A DNA stretch of 64,000 nt, from contig JADKKF010000007.1 of the NCBI GenBank assembly GCA_016720635.1, positions 186,001 to 250,000 on the forward strand, given 5' to 3'. The notes beneath the pieces were generated by a model. The model was not told the DNA's origin. It saw only the letters and a list, made by a program, of their open reading frames with translations, and did not search any database. Positions 44,167 to 53,332 of the stretch are shown here, in pieces (the first letter of the stretch is position 1; each line of letters opens with the position of its first letter). A program made the position numbers and the translations under genes. Source of the DNA: Saprospiraceae bacterium. GTDB lineage: Bacteria; Bacteroidota; Bacteroidia; Chitinophagales; Saprospiraceae.

Positions 44167-45777
44167 TTACTCCAAAGTAATGTACTTAAATTTTGGGATA
44201 TTAAGCGGGTTTGAATGCAAGTTTTTGATTCTATTTGAATATATCAAGGCAGATTTATCGTAAAACAATGGAATCAAAGGAACATTTTCGATTAAAATTT
44301 CCTCCATTCTTCGGCTTAGATCTTTCTTTTTATTGAAATCACTTTCGCCTAAAAAATTTAAATACAAAGCATCGAATTCTTCATTTTTAAACCTTGTATA
44401 ATTTGGAGGAGCTCCGTTTTTGCTATAAAATACAGAGAAAAAGTTCTCAGCATCAGGATAATCACCGATCCATGATCCTCTAAAAAAAGAAACATTGCCT
44501 TGCCTCATCCCTTCTCTTAACGTTGCAGCATCCATCAATTGCAACTCTACAGTCACCCCAATTTCTGCCAATTGTCTCGCGATGGTCGTGCACAGATCCA
44601 AATAATCCTTGCTCAGATTAAGAGTAATTTTAATTGGTGCCCGACCGAATTCTGATATCATTTTCTTTGCTTTCACTGGATCATAAACATTACCAACCAG
44701 TTTGTCGTCGAAAGTCGATAATCCGTTGGGACAGAATCCAGCATAAGCAGGTGTTCCGATACTATTTCTCAATACCCTAACCAAAGTTTGTTTATCTATG
44801 GCTAATGCTATGGCACGACGTATGCGAATGTCTTTCAATGGGTGACCTTCTGGCAAATTTGTCACATTGAAACCTAAATATTCTGTATTTAAAAAGGGCG
44901 CAGAACTGAAGATTAATTTGTCTCGATAATGCGACTTTAACTTTCCTTCCTCATCTAATAAATCATAAGCATATGAACTTTCAATGCCACTCATTAGGTG
45001 AATATTTCCGCTTTTTAATTCGACAAAAGCCGTATTTCTATCTTGTATATTAGTCACTCGGATTCCTTCTATTTTGGGCCATCCTTTCTCATAGTATTGA
45101 TTGTTTTTTGTTAAAAATAGCCCCTGCCCTTCTATCCATTTTTTAAAAATAAACGGCCCTGTCCCAACTGGGTTTTTTCTAAAATCACTTCCATAATACG
45201 CAACTGCTTCCTGAGGAATCACAGAACAATATGGCATCGTCAAGAGTCCCAAAAGAGGAGCAAATGGTCTTTGCAACTTTATCTCAAAAGTACTGTCATT
45301 CAAGGCAACAAATGGCCTCAGTGTATCAACCAAACCATTAAAAATCCAACTCCCTGGAGACGCAACTTTTTTATCAATTATCCGGTTGAAAGAAAAGACA
45401 ATGTCATTAGCGACCACTCTCCTAGCACCGTTAGGAAAACACTTATTTTTCTGAAAAAAAACATCATCTCTTAGCGTAAAAACGACCTTCAACCTGTCTT
45501 TTGAAATCTCCCAAGACTTGGCTATCGCTGGTATTATGCCTCCAGAATCATTGAGGCTCACCAGACCATTGAATATATGATCTATCACCCAAACATTCGC
45601 TTGGCTTCTTGCAAAAGCTGGATCCAAGGAGGTGATGGCATTGTGTTGGTTATATACCAGTATATTGTCGTTAGGAGTCTTCTTTCCTTGATAGCAATAG
45701 CTCAAGATAGCCACCGCTATAAGACCTATTATAAAGTTCCGTATATTCCTATTAAGCATCTTCTGTAAGGCTATCAT
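44167..45777 (-). CDS. ABC transporter substrate-binding lipoprotein (SBP_bac_5, peptide type)
   Basis: This 536-residue protein is a DppA/OppA-type extracytoplasmic solute receptor. A lipoprotein leader ends at ILSYC (residues 24-28). The SBP_bac_5 pattern is clear: NAITSLDPAFARSQANVWVIDHIFNGLVSL near residue 45, ISKDRLKVVFTLRDDVFFQ near residue 92, and DIRIRRAIALAIDKQTLV near residue 316. It binds oligopeptides or related solutes. No permease or ATPase gene is next to it. The formal first Met may be replaced by Met7 (LNRNIRNF). Confidence 0.92.
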   Translation of the reverse strand: MIALQKMLNRNIRNFIIGLIAVAILSYCYQGKKTPNDNILVYNQHNAITSLDPAFARSQANVWVIDHIFNGLVSLNDSGGIIPAIAKSWEISKDRLKVVFTLRDDVFFQKNKCFPNGARRVVANDIVFSFNRIIDKKVASPGSWIFNGLVDTLRPFVALNDSTFEIKLQRPFAPLLGLLTMPYCSVIPQEAVAYYGSDFRKNPVGTGPFIFKKWIEGQGLFLTKNNQYYEKGWPKIEGIRVTNIQDRNTAFVELKSGNIHLMSGIESSYAYDLLDEEGKLKSHYRDKLIFSSAPFLNTEYLGFNVTNLPEGHPLKDIRIRRAIALAIDKQTLVRVLRNSIGTPAYAGFCPNGLSTFDDKLVGNVYDPVKAKKMISEFGRAPIKITLNLSKDYLDLCTTIARQLAEIGVTVELQLMDAATLREGMRQGNVSFFRGSWIGDYPDAENFFSVFYSKNGAPPNYTRFKNEEFDALYLNFLGESDFNKKKDLSRRMEEILIENVPLIPLFYDKSALIYSNRIKNLHSNPLNIPKFKYITLE

Positions 45778-45836
45778 GCCGTAAAATTACACTTTTATTT
45801 TTTACGTCATAATTATAAAATAAGGGGTATTTTGAT

Positions 45837-45844
45837 TATTTTTG
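45837..45844 (+). promoter_or_regulatory. -7 element of the acyl-CoA dehydrogenase gene
   Basis: TATTTTTG matches TAnnTTTG. With transcription starting about 7 bases downstream, translation must start after about 45850, which rules out an upstream TTG at 45842 and supports ATG at 45863. Confidence 0.55.
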
Positions 45845-45862
45845 CCCAGTAAAAACAAGTTT

Positions 45863-46996
45863 ATGACGGAAAACAACGAAATGATACGCCAATCGGCGAA
45901 AGATTTTGCAGAAGCGCATATTCGCCCTCATGTGATGGAGTGGGATGAAAGCCAGTTTTTTCCCGTTGACTTGATGAGAAAGTTAGGACAACATGGATTC
46001 TTAGGCGTGTTGGTTCCAGAATCCTATGGTGGCAGTGGTCTTGGTTATCAAGAATATGTTACAGTAATAGAGGAGATCGCCAAAGTCTGTTCATCCATCG
46101 GACTTTCTGTAGCAGCGCATAACTCGCTCTGTACGGGTCATATACTTTATTTCGGAAATGAAGAGCAAAAACAAAAATACCTTCCATTACTAGCGACAGG
46201 TCGGGCAATTGGTGCTTGGGGATTGACAGAGCCAAATACAGGTAGCGATGCTGGTCGTATGCAATGTGTCGCCACAAGAGATGGAGATGATTTTATATTA
46301 AATGGCACTAAATGTTGGATTACACACGGTATCTCAAGTGAAATAGTTGTAGTCATCGCACGTACGGGAGAACTGCTCGATAGCAAGGGCATGACAGCTT
46401 TTATCGTAGAGAGGGGAACGCCTGGATTTTATGCTGGTAAAAAAGAAAATAAGCTCGGTATGAGAGCTTCGGAAACTTCTGAATTGATTTTCGATCAATG
46501 CAGAATTCATAAATCTCAGGTCTTAGGTGAAGTTGGGCAGGGGTTTGTCCAAGCAATGAAAGTACTTGATGGTGGAAGAATTTCCATCGCTGCGCTCTCG
46601 TTGGGTATCGCCAAAGGCTCCTATGAAGCCTCAGTTAAATATGCCAAAGAAAGGCAACAATTCGGTAAATCCATATCGGAATTCCAAGGGATTGGCTTTA
46701 AATTGGCAGATATGGCAATCAAGATTCAAGCTGCTGAATTATTAATAAGACAAGCAGCCGACTTGAAGAATAATCATAAGAAGATGATCAAAGAATCCGC
46801 CATGGCTAAGTATTATGCTTCTGAAATATGCGTAGAAGTAGCGACTGATGCGGTTCAAATTCACGGTGGATATGGCTATACCAAGGATTTCCCAGTCGAA
46901 AAATTCTATAGAGACTCTAAGCTATGTACGATAGGAGAAGGCACTTCAGAAATCCAAAAATTGGTCATTAGCCGAGAAATACTTAAAGAAAGCTGA
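45863..46996 (+). CDS. Acyl-CoA dehydrogenase
   Basis: This protein of 377 residues oxidises acyl-CoA to enoyl-CoA with FAD. Motifs include GAWGLTEPNTGSDAGRM near residue 120, CWITHGISSEIVVVIARTG near residue 152, LGMRASETSELIFDQCRI near residue 200, RQQFGKSISEFQGIGFKLADM near residue 270 and QIHGGYGYTKDFPVEKFYRD near residue 337. The last contains the family FAD/active-site region. The ATG at 45863 is preferred over an upstream in-frame TTG at 45842, which overlaps the promoter. It likely serves fatty-acid oxidation with the thiolase and enoyl-CoA hydratase genes. Confidence 0.95.
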   Translation: MTENNEMIRQSAKDFAEAHIRPHVMEWDESQFFPVDLMRKLGQHGFLGVLVPESYGGSGLGYQEYVTVIEEIAKVCSSIGLSVAAHNSLCTGHILYFGNEEQKQKYLPLLATGRAIGAWGLTEPNTGSDAGRMQCVATRDGDDFILNGTKCWITHGISSEIVVVIARTGELLDSKGMTAFIVERGTPGFYAGKKENKLGMRASETSELIFDQCRIHKSQVLGEVGQGFVQAMKVLDGGRISIAALSLGIAKGSYEASVKYAKERQQFGKSISEFQGIGFKLADMAIKIQAAELLIRQAADLKNNHKKMIKESAMAKYYASEICVEVATDAVQIHGGYGYTKDFPVEKFYRDSKLCTIGEGTSEIQKLVISREILKES

Positions 46997-47017
46997 TTTA
47001 ACTTTTAATCTTTAATA

Positions 47018-48292
47018 TCATTCTTCCCCTTCCAATAGTTTGACCGTTGGGATTGCTGATCCAGCTATTCCTTTTACTGACCCATAAAAGCTGGACATAT
47101 TGAGAAGCACTTTTTCGATTTGTTTTTCTCGTTCCTTCCAGTTTTTTTGCATTTGCATTTGCTCTCTGAGGATGCTTTCTTTCATAGAAATAAAACCCTC
47201 CATGACGGCCTCTAACTGATGTTTAAACTCCGTGCTGCATAAATAATCGTACAACATATGCATTTTCTCACCACGATTGCTTTGTGAATGCATCGCCTCT
47301 CCTACCCGCAATATGCTATCTCTCAAAGCCAAAACCAATCCTTTGTACACATGGAATGTGCAAATCCAAATTCCATCTATCTGGATGATATCTTTGGCTC
47401 CTTTGGGCATGGTTTTAGTGATGATTATACCAATGTCTGCTTGAGCATGTAATCGATCGTGTTTCAATTTTTCCACCCAATCATTGGAGAAATCTTTTGT
47501 TCTTTTAGATTCATAGATGATCGAACCAACATTATGTCCGCTATGGTCAAATACTTTCTGAATGCAATCTGCGCCCTTAACGCCTTTAGGCACTTCGAGA
47601 ATTTCATCGTAAGGAAACAAAGCCACCAATTCTCGCTCCAAAACGATTTCCTGCACTTCTCCCTGCATCTGCATGCTGCCCTGATCAGCCTTGCGGGTCG
47701 CTTCTTCCAATTGTTTTTTAATTTGTTCGATTTGCATATCTTTTTCGGCCAATTTGAGTTTAGACCTCGAATCCTCTTCTTCCTTTATTCTGGCCAATTC
47801 TGCTTGGATTTTTTGCGAAAAATCCTTTTCGGCTTTGAACAATATTTTTTCTTCTTGAAGCATCATCTCACGCTTTAATCGTTCGTGTTCGACTGAAAGC
47901 TGTTGCCCTTTCTTGATCAATTCAGAGGCATCTTGGTTATCTTTTTTGAGAGCATTTATCAATGCTTCGTTTTCTGCGATAATCTTTTTCCTTAATCCAT
48001 CCTCCAGTTGGCTTTTTTCCTTGACTAGAAGATCTTGGACGCTGTCATTGATGATTCTTTGGATCTCAGCATCTTTCTTCTTTAATTCTTCCTCATATGC
48101 GACCATTTTCTTTTGAGTTTCCAAGTTCTTGGCCTCTGCTTTTTTAAAACGAATGGCTAAGTCTCCTCTTTTTTCATCAAATTCTTTTTGTAGCCGCAAG
48201 GCTATTTGAGCCTCTAGCTTGGTAGAGAGGATCGTGTTTACATCGATAACCGTCTTACATTTGGGGCAAGTTATCTGATTTTGATTATTCAT
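47018..48292 (-). CDS. DUF2130 family coiled-coil protein
   Basis: This 424-residue protein begins with a short zinc-ribbon-like ITCPKCKTVIDV, followed by a long charged coiled coil (about residues 25-205: many E, K, Q, L and A). The C-terminal half (about 215-424) is the DUF2130 domain, with LFPYDEILEVPKGVKGADCIQKV, IIYESKRTKDFSNDWVEKL and IIITKTMPKGAKDIIQ, a nuclease-like PD-(D/E)xK pattern. The role is unknown. The gene converges on the acyl-CoA dehydrogenase gene with 21 bases between the stops. Confidence 0.86.
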   Translation of the reverse strand: MNNQNQITCPKCKTVIDVNTILSTKLEAQIALRLQKEFDEKRGDLAIRFKKAEAKNLETQKKMVAYEEELKKKDAEIQRIINDSVQDLLVKEKSQLEDGLRKKIIAENEALINALKKDNQDASELIKKGQQLSVEHERLKREMMLQEEKILFKAEKDFSQKIQAELARIKEEEDSRSKLKLAEKDMQIEQIKKQLEEATRKADQGSMQMQGEVQEIVLERELVALFPYDEILEVPKGVKGADCIQKVFDHSGHNVGSIIYESKRTKDFSNDWVEKLKHDRLHAQADIGIIITKTMPKGAKDIIQIDGIWICTFHVYKGLVLALRDSILRVGEAMHSQSNRGEKMHMLYDYLCSTEFKHQLEAVMEGFISMKESILREQMQMQKNWKEREKQIEKVLLNMSSFYGSVKGIAGSAIPTVKLLEGEE

Positions 48293-48323
48293 ATTATAAT
48301 ATTAATTATATAAAGAATTTTCA

Positions 48324-48331
48324 TAGCTTTG
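48324..48331 (+). promoter_or_regulatory. -7 element upstream of the 69-residue membrane protein
   Basis: TAGCTTTG matches TAnnTTTG, 61 bases upstream of the ATG at 48392. Confidence 0.5.
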
Positions 48332-48391
48332 CATGAATAAAAATAGTTGTTTTCAACAAATTTATGATTAATCCATTTAAATTATATAAAT

Positions 48392-48601
48392 ATGTCTAAA
48401 AAAGAAGCATTTACTTTGGGTGGATTTTTGCTGTTTATCATTGGTTTTCTATCTTTGATACTATGGTTTGTTGGGATGCAAATAAGTTTCCTTTCATTTT
48501 TAGACCAATGGGGGCCTTTATCCCAATTGGCTTGGAGAGGACTTTGTATCGTCGTAGGACTTGTGACGATTTACATTTCAAAAACCGATTTTACTGTTTA
48601 A
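48392..48601 (+). CDS. Small two-helix membrane protein, 69 residues
   Basis: The product begins MSKKEAFTLGGFLLFIIGFL and has two hydrophobic helices at about residues 8-30 and 47-64, with a short polar loop between. No motif is recognised. A promoter element lies 61 bases upstream. It lies 46 bases before the TMTC-like gene and may be cotranscribed with it. Confidence 0.6.
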   Translation: MSKKEAFTLGGFLLFIIGFLSLILWFVGMQISFLSFLDQWGPLSQLAWRGLCIVVGLVTIYISKTDFTV

Positions 48602-48647
48602 TTTATAAGAATAAATTTTATTTCAAGCGTATAATTTTGCGTCTAAG

Positions 48648-50591
48648 ATGAAACCACAACCTAAGAAAGCCCAAAACAACACAGTCAGGCAAAATCCCAC
48701 AAAACAGCCATCGCCTAGGGCAAACATCGAAAAAAAACCAAGAGAAGGGTGGTTTTTGGCTTTATTGATAGTCTTAATCATTACTGGGATAGCCCATTAT
48801 GGTGGTCTTAACAATGATTTTGTCAACTGGGATGATCAAGCCAATATCATAGAAAACAAGCAGATTCGATCGACTTCATGGGAGAATATCAAAGAAATCT
48901 TCACCAGCGATGTCATCGGTAACTACAACCCACTACCAATCTTAACTTTTGCCTATGAATACAAGTATTTTGGCCTAGAACCTTTAATTTATCACTTTAA
49001 TAACTGGTGGTTACACCTTTTGAATGTTGTTTTGGTGTTTTTTGTGCTGCGACGTCTGGGATTGAGTAGAAATGCCACGTTTATAGTTGCATTGCTTTTT
49101 GGTATTCATCCAATGAGAGTGGAGTCAGTAGCATGGGCAACAGAACGAAAAGACGTATTATTTGGAATATTTTATTGGGCATCCATTTTATGCTATATCA
49201 AATATATTCAGGAGAAGAAAAATCTTTATTTCTTTCTGATATTTCCATTATTTGCCCTTTCTCTTTTTGCCAAAATCCAAGCGGTATCACTTCCGCTGAG
49301 CTTACTTTGTATAGATTATTTTCTCAAAAGGGAAATGTCTTGGAAGTGGATTTGGGAAAAAATTCCTTTTTTCATCATGTCTTTGGTGATTGGACTTGTC
49401 AATATTTATATGCTAAAGGAGAATAAATCCATAGGCGATACTGTCACGACTTATGCCATGTGGCAAAGGCTTTTCATTGGAAGTACCGCTTATTTGGTTT
49501 ATCTGTACAAGGTGATATTTCCATATCCTATGTACGCAATGTATCCATATCCCAATTCGATACCAGCATATTATTATCCGACCATGCTAGCTGCTTTTGG
49601 TATGATGTATTTGATGTGGTATAGTTATAAGAATGACAAAAGAGCTATACTTTTTGGTACCATGTTTTTTACCGTAAATATTGTTTTCTTATTACAAATC
49701 GTAGGTGCTGGTCAAGGGCTTTTTGCTGATCGTTTTTCTTATATTGGATATTTTGGGTTATTTTTCATTGTAGGCTATTATTATGATTATTTTGTCCAAA
49801 AATATCCAAGCATTAAAAAGGTCTTGAACGGAACGAGCATTGCCGTGTTCGCAATTTTTGTAATTGCAACAGTTATTCAAACAGAAACTTGGGCCAATGG
49901 AGGAGTTTTGTGGAAACATGTAATAAAATATGAAACTAAAGTACCCGCTCCTTTTGGAAATCTAGGTTCATACTATCGAGAAGTAGGACAATTGGACACA
50001 GCTCTCATGTATATAAACAAGGGTCTGGTTATTTCATCGGGCAAAGACCGCGGTGGCATGTTGAATGGTAGAGGTCGTGTATATTTCCATCAAGGTAAAA
50101 TCAATGAGGCTTATACAGATTATACAGATGCTATAAAATTGGACACTACGGAGGGTGAATTTTATTCCAATAGGGCTTCTACCCTATCTCTGCTCAAGCG
50201 AAATGAAGAGGCACTCCGTGATATCAATATTGCTATTTTAAAAAAACCAGAGCACGAAAACTCATATCAAACCCGCTTCATTGTCTTACAACAACTGGGT
50301 AAGTTCGAAGAATCAATAAAAGATATAACCACACTAATGTCCTACAGACCTACAGAAGCAGGACTTTGGAATGAAAGGGCTAGAATGCTCAGAATCCTCA
50401 AAAGGCCGTCTGAAGCCTTGCCTGACTTGAATAAAGCGATAACAATGGCCCCCACGAATGGTTTGTATTATTATGAAAGGGCTAGATGCTACCAAGAATT
50501 GGGAAATAAAGTTGCTGCACGTGCTGATGTCCAGATGGCACAACAATTCAAACAAGCAATTGATCCTGCCTTTTTACAATCAATCCAATAA
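48648..50591 (+). CDS. TMTC-like polytopic membrane protein with C-terminal TPRs
   Basis: This 647-residue protein has an N-terminal membrane part of about ten helices (residues 30-410) and a C-terminal set of about five tetratricopeptide repeats (residues 430-640). A first-loop DFVNWDDQANI (acidic pair, typical of GT-C glycosyltransferases) and the later GIHPMRVESVAWATERKDVLF segment match the TMTC/DUF1736 group, whose animal members O-mannosylate cadherins. Bacterial members are uncharacterised. The structure suggests a polyprenyl-sugar-dependent protein glycosyltransferase acting on exported proteins. It is followed by recN after seven bases. Confidence 0.85.
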   Translation: MKPQPKKAQNNTVRQNPTKQPSPRANIEKKPREGWFLALLIVLIITGIAHYGGLNNDFVNWDDQANIIENKQIRSTSWENIKEIFTSDVIGNYNPLPILTFAYEYKYFGLEPLIYHFNNWWLHLLNVVLVFFVLRRLGLSRNATFIVALLFGIHPMRVESVAWATERKDVLFGIFYWASILCYIKYIQEKKNLYFFLIFPLFALSLFAKIQAVSLPLSLLCIDYFLKREMSWKWIWEKIPFFIMSLVIGLVNIYMLKENKSIGDTVTTYAMWQRLFIGSTAYLVYLYKVIFPYPMYAMYPYPNSIPAYYYPTMLAAFGMMYLMWYSYKNDKRAILFGTMFFTVNIVFLLQIVGAGQGLFADRFSYIGYFGLFFIVGYYYDYFVQKYPSIKKVLNGTSIAVFAIFVIATVIQTETWANGGVLWKHVIKYETKVPAPFGNLGSYYREVGQLDTALMYINKGLVISSGKDRGGMLNGRGRVYFHQGKINEAYTDYTDAIKLDTTEGEFYSNRASTLSLLKRNEEALRDINIAILKKPEHENSYQTRFIVLQQLGKFEESIKDITTLMSYRPTEAGLWNERARMLRILKRPSEALPDLNKAITMAPTNGLYYYERARCYQELGNKVAARADVQMAQQFKQAIDPAFLQSIQ

Positions 50592-50597
50592 AATTTA

Positions 50598-52256
50598 ATG
50601 ATTAAAAAACTTTGGATTCAGAACTATGCCTTGATCGATGATCTTCAGATTAATTTTCATGAAGGGCTGACGATTATTACTGGTGAGACTGGTGCGGGAA
50701 AATCTATTTTACTAGGAGCACTCGGTTTAATTCTGGGCGGAAGATTGGACACGAAAGCCGTCTTAAATGCGGAAAAAAAATGTCAAGTTGAAGCACTATT
50801 CGATATCGAAAGGTATGGCTTGAAAGATTTTTTTGAAGAAAATGACTTGGATTATGATGATAATACGCTGATTCGCAGAGAGATAACTCCCAATGGAAAA
50901 TCTAGAAACTTTATAAATGATACCCCTGTGTCATTGAATATTCTCAGCAGTTTTACTCAAAACTTGGTGCATTTACATCAACAATTTGACACCACCAATA
51001 TTGGAGATCGCCAGATGCAACTGCGCATGGTGGACGCTTTGGCTATGCAAAGCAAGGAGGTAGCAGAGTATTCTTTTTTATTTAAAAAATATCAAAAATT
51101 AAAAGATGCTTATAAAGCGTTATCACTCAAATATTCCGCGGTAAACCAAGAATCGGAATTCCTAAAATTTCAAATGCAAGAGCTTTCTGATGCCAGTATT
51201 AAAGTAGGTGAAGAACAGTCTTTGAATCAAGAAATTCGCATTCTTGAAAATGCTTCAACGATTTCTATGGTAAGTTCAAAAGTTGGAAGGTTGCTCACAG
51301 AGGAAGAGAATAATTCCCTTGACCAATTGAGAGATTTGCGCCAAGAATTACATAGCATCGAAAAGTATGATCCAAAAATTGAATCTTTGATACAGCGGTT
51401 GGAAAATTGTCAGGAGGAGTTGCGTGATATTTCTTCTGAACTGATCCAAATTTCTGAAAAAGTAGAGATTGACAATGAAAAACTGAGTAAATCAAAGGAG
51501 CGACTTGACCAAATCAATAATTTATTGCATAAATACAAAGTGTTTGGTTCAGAAGATTTGATCTCGATTTTATCAGAATGTGAAGCCAAACTGGCTTCCA
51601 TTGATAATTCGGACATGGAGCTAGAACAAATGCGCCTTGAAATCACAGAAACTGAGAAAACACTAATGAATCAAGCGGAATTGCTAAGTAAAAAAAGGAT
51701 TCGATCTGTTGGTGGATTCAAAGATAAAGTGGAGGATTTGTTGCATCAATTACAGATGCCAGACGCTAAAATGGAAATAGAAGTTCAACCAAGAAAGGAA
51801 TTAGGACCTTTCGGTATCGACGATATACAGTTCTTATTCAGTGCCAATAAAGGTAGAGCCTTACAGCCCATCAAGGACGTCGCATCAGGAGGAGAATTGT
51901 CTAGGCTCAGTTTGTGCATAGAATCGCTTGTGGCACATGCCATTCCGCTCCCTACGTTGATCTTTGATGAAATTGATTCTGGGGTCTCTGGAGAAGTAGC
52001 ATGGCGTATGGGGAGCATCCTGAAGGATATGGCCACTGATCATCAAGTAATAGTCATAACCCATTCTCCACAAGTCTCAGCCAAGTCCACACATCACTGG
52101 CACGTCAAGAAAATATCCAAGGACGGGAATACCCACACTGGCATTCTAGAATTGGATCTCGAAGCCAAAATTTACCAGATTGCCACTATGCTTTCGAGTG
52201 ATCCTCCTTCTCTCTCTGCAATAGAAACAGCAAAAGGCCTAATCAATCCAAATTAA
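50598..52256 (+). CDS. recN: DNA repair ATPase RecN
   Basis: This 552-residue SMC-like protein tethers DNA ends at double-strand breaks. It has the N-terminal Walker A ITGETGAGKSILLGAL near residue 27, a long coiled coil (residues about 150-380) with a hinge-like break, and the C-terminal signature SGGELSRLSLCIESL near residue 428 with Walker B TLIFDEIDSGVSGEVA near residue 453. The D-loop and H-loop VITHSPQVSAK follow. The length matches RecN. It begins seven bases after the TMTC-like gene and ends five bases before the sugar kinase gene. Confidence 0.95.
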   Translation: MIKKLWIQNYALIDDLQINFHEGLTIITGETGAGKSILLGALGLILGGRLDTKAVLNAEKKCQVEALFDIERYGLKDFFEENDLDYDDNTLIRREITPNGKSRNFINDTPVSLNILSSFTQNLVHLHQQFDTTNIGDRQMQLRMVDALAMQSKEVAEYSFLFKKYQKLKDAYKALSLKYSAVNQESEFLKFQMQELSDASIKVGEEQSLNQEIRILENASTISMVSSKVGRLLTEEENNSLDQLRDLRQELHSIEKYDPKIESLIQRLENCQEELRDISSELIQISEKVEIDNEKLSKSKERLDQINNLLHKYKVFGSEDLISILSECEAKLASIDNSDMELEQMRLEITETEKTLMNQAELLSKKRIRSVGGFKDKVEDLLHQLQMPDAKMEIEVQPRKELGPFGIDDIQFLFSANKGRALQPIKDVASGGELSRLSLCIESLVAHAIPLPTLIFDEIDSGVSGEVAWRMGSILKDMATDHQVIVITHSPQVSAKSTHHWHVKKISKDGNTHTGILELDLEAKIYQIATMLSSDPPSLSAIETAKGLINPN

Positions 52257-52261
52257 TTCTG

Positions 52262-53245
52262 ATGATTATATCTAAAACACCACTTCGGATCAGCTTTTTT
52301 GGCGGAGGAACGGATTATCCCGACTTCTTCCAAAAACATGGTGGGGCTGTACTATCCACGACTGTAGATAAATACGTTTATATTACGGTTAACAAAATGA
52401 GCCAAATCACAGATTTTCCTTATAAAGTTACTTATTCGAAGACTGAAAAATGCCACAGCATTGACGAAATCCAGCATCCATCAGTCAAGGCTTGTCTTCA
52501 ATATTTAGACATCAAAGATGGCATCGAAATCCATATCGTCAATGAATTGCCAGCAAAGACAGGTCTAGGGTCCTCCTCTTCATTTACCGTTGGATTGTTA
52601 AATGCGTTACACGCATATCAAGGTAAGAAAATAGATAAAATCCAGCTGGCTAAAATGGCCATTCACGTCGAGCAAGACATCATCGGAGAGAAAGTCGGAG
52701 TTCAGGATCAAAGTGCCGCTGCAATAGGTGGCTTCAATAAACTGGAATTTTTACCCAACCAAATACTAGTCAATCCTCTCGCAGATTATTCCGATAGGTT
52801 GTCAGCCCTAGAGGAAAATTTGATGTTATTTTACACAGGCATACAGAGATATGCTGAGGATATTATCCCGCAGCAAATTGAAAATACAAAAAGCAATGTT
52901 ATTGTACCTGAACTTTTAGCTCTAAAATCAATGGTGGATAAAGGTTTTGATATATTGAGTTCGGATGTATCACTTTCTGAATTTGGGATGCTTTTGGATG
53001 AGGCATGGCAGTACAAGAAGAAACTGTCAAAGGTCATTTCAAACAATCTTTTAGATGAAATATATGCGGAGGCCATTCGGTGTGGAGCCTTAGGTGGGAA
53101 ACTTCTAGGTGCTGGTGGCGGCGGTTTTTATTTATTTTATGTTGAAAAAGAAAATCAGGCACAATTGCGAAAAGGTCTATCCAGATTGCAGGAGATACCG
53201 TTTCATTTCGACACAAAAGGGAGTCAAATTGTTTTCGCCGAATAA
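52262..53245 (+). CDS. GHMP-family sugar kinase, probably heptose-7-phosphate kinase type
   Basis: This 327-residue GHMP kinase has an N-terminal SKTPLRISFFGGGTDYPDFF motif (residues 4-23), the ATP-binding PAKTGLGSSSSFTVGLL near residue 98 and the C-terminal GAGGGGFYLFYV near residue 280. The first motif and length resemble D-glycero-D-manno-heptose 7-phosphate kinases (HddA) and related sugar-1-kinases. It would then feed surface polysaccharide synthesis, together with KdsA and the glycosyltransferases. The exact sugar is not fixed by sequence. It starts five bases after recN. Confidence 0.82.
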   Translation: MIISKTPLRISFFGGGTDYPDFFQKHGGAVLSTTVDKYVYITVNKMSQITDFPYKVTYSKTEKCHSIDEIQHPSVKACLQYLDIKDGIEIHIVNELPAKTGLGSSSSFTVGLLNALHAYQGKKIDKIQLAKMAIHVEQDIIGEKVGVQDQSAAAIGGFNKLEFLPNQILVNPLADYSDRLSALEENLMLFYTGIQRYAEDIIPQQIENTKSNVIVPELLALKSMVDKGFDILSSDVSLSEFGMLLDEAWQYKKKLSKVISNNLLDEIYAEAIRCGALGGKLLGAGGGGFYLFYVEKENQAQLRKGLSRLQEIPFHFDTKGSQIVFAE

Positions 53246-53332
53246 AACTAAGACCTAGGCCAAAGTTTCTCTCATTTGTTCGATTAATTTTATACCTTCA
53301 TAATATAGTTTAAAGCTAAAAAGCTTAATTAA

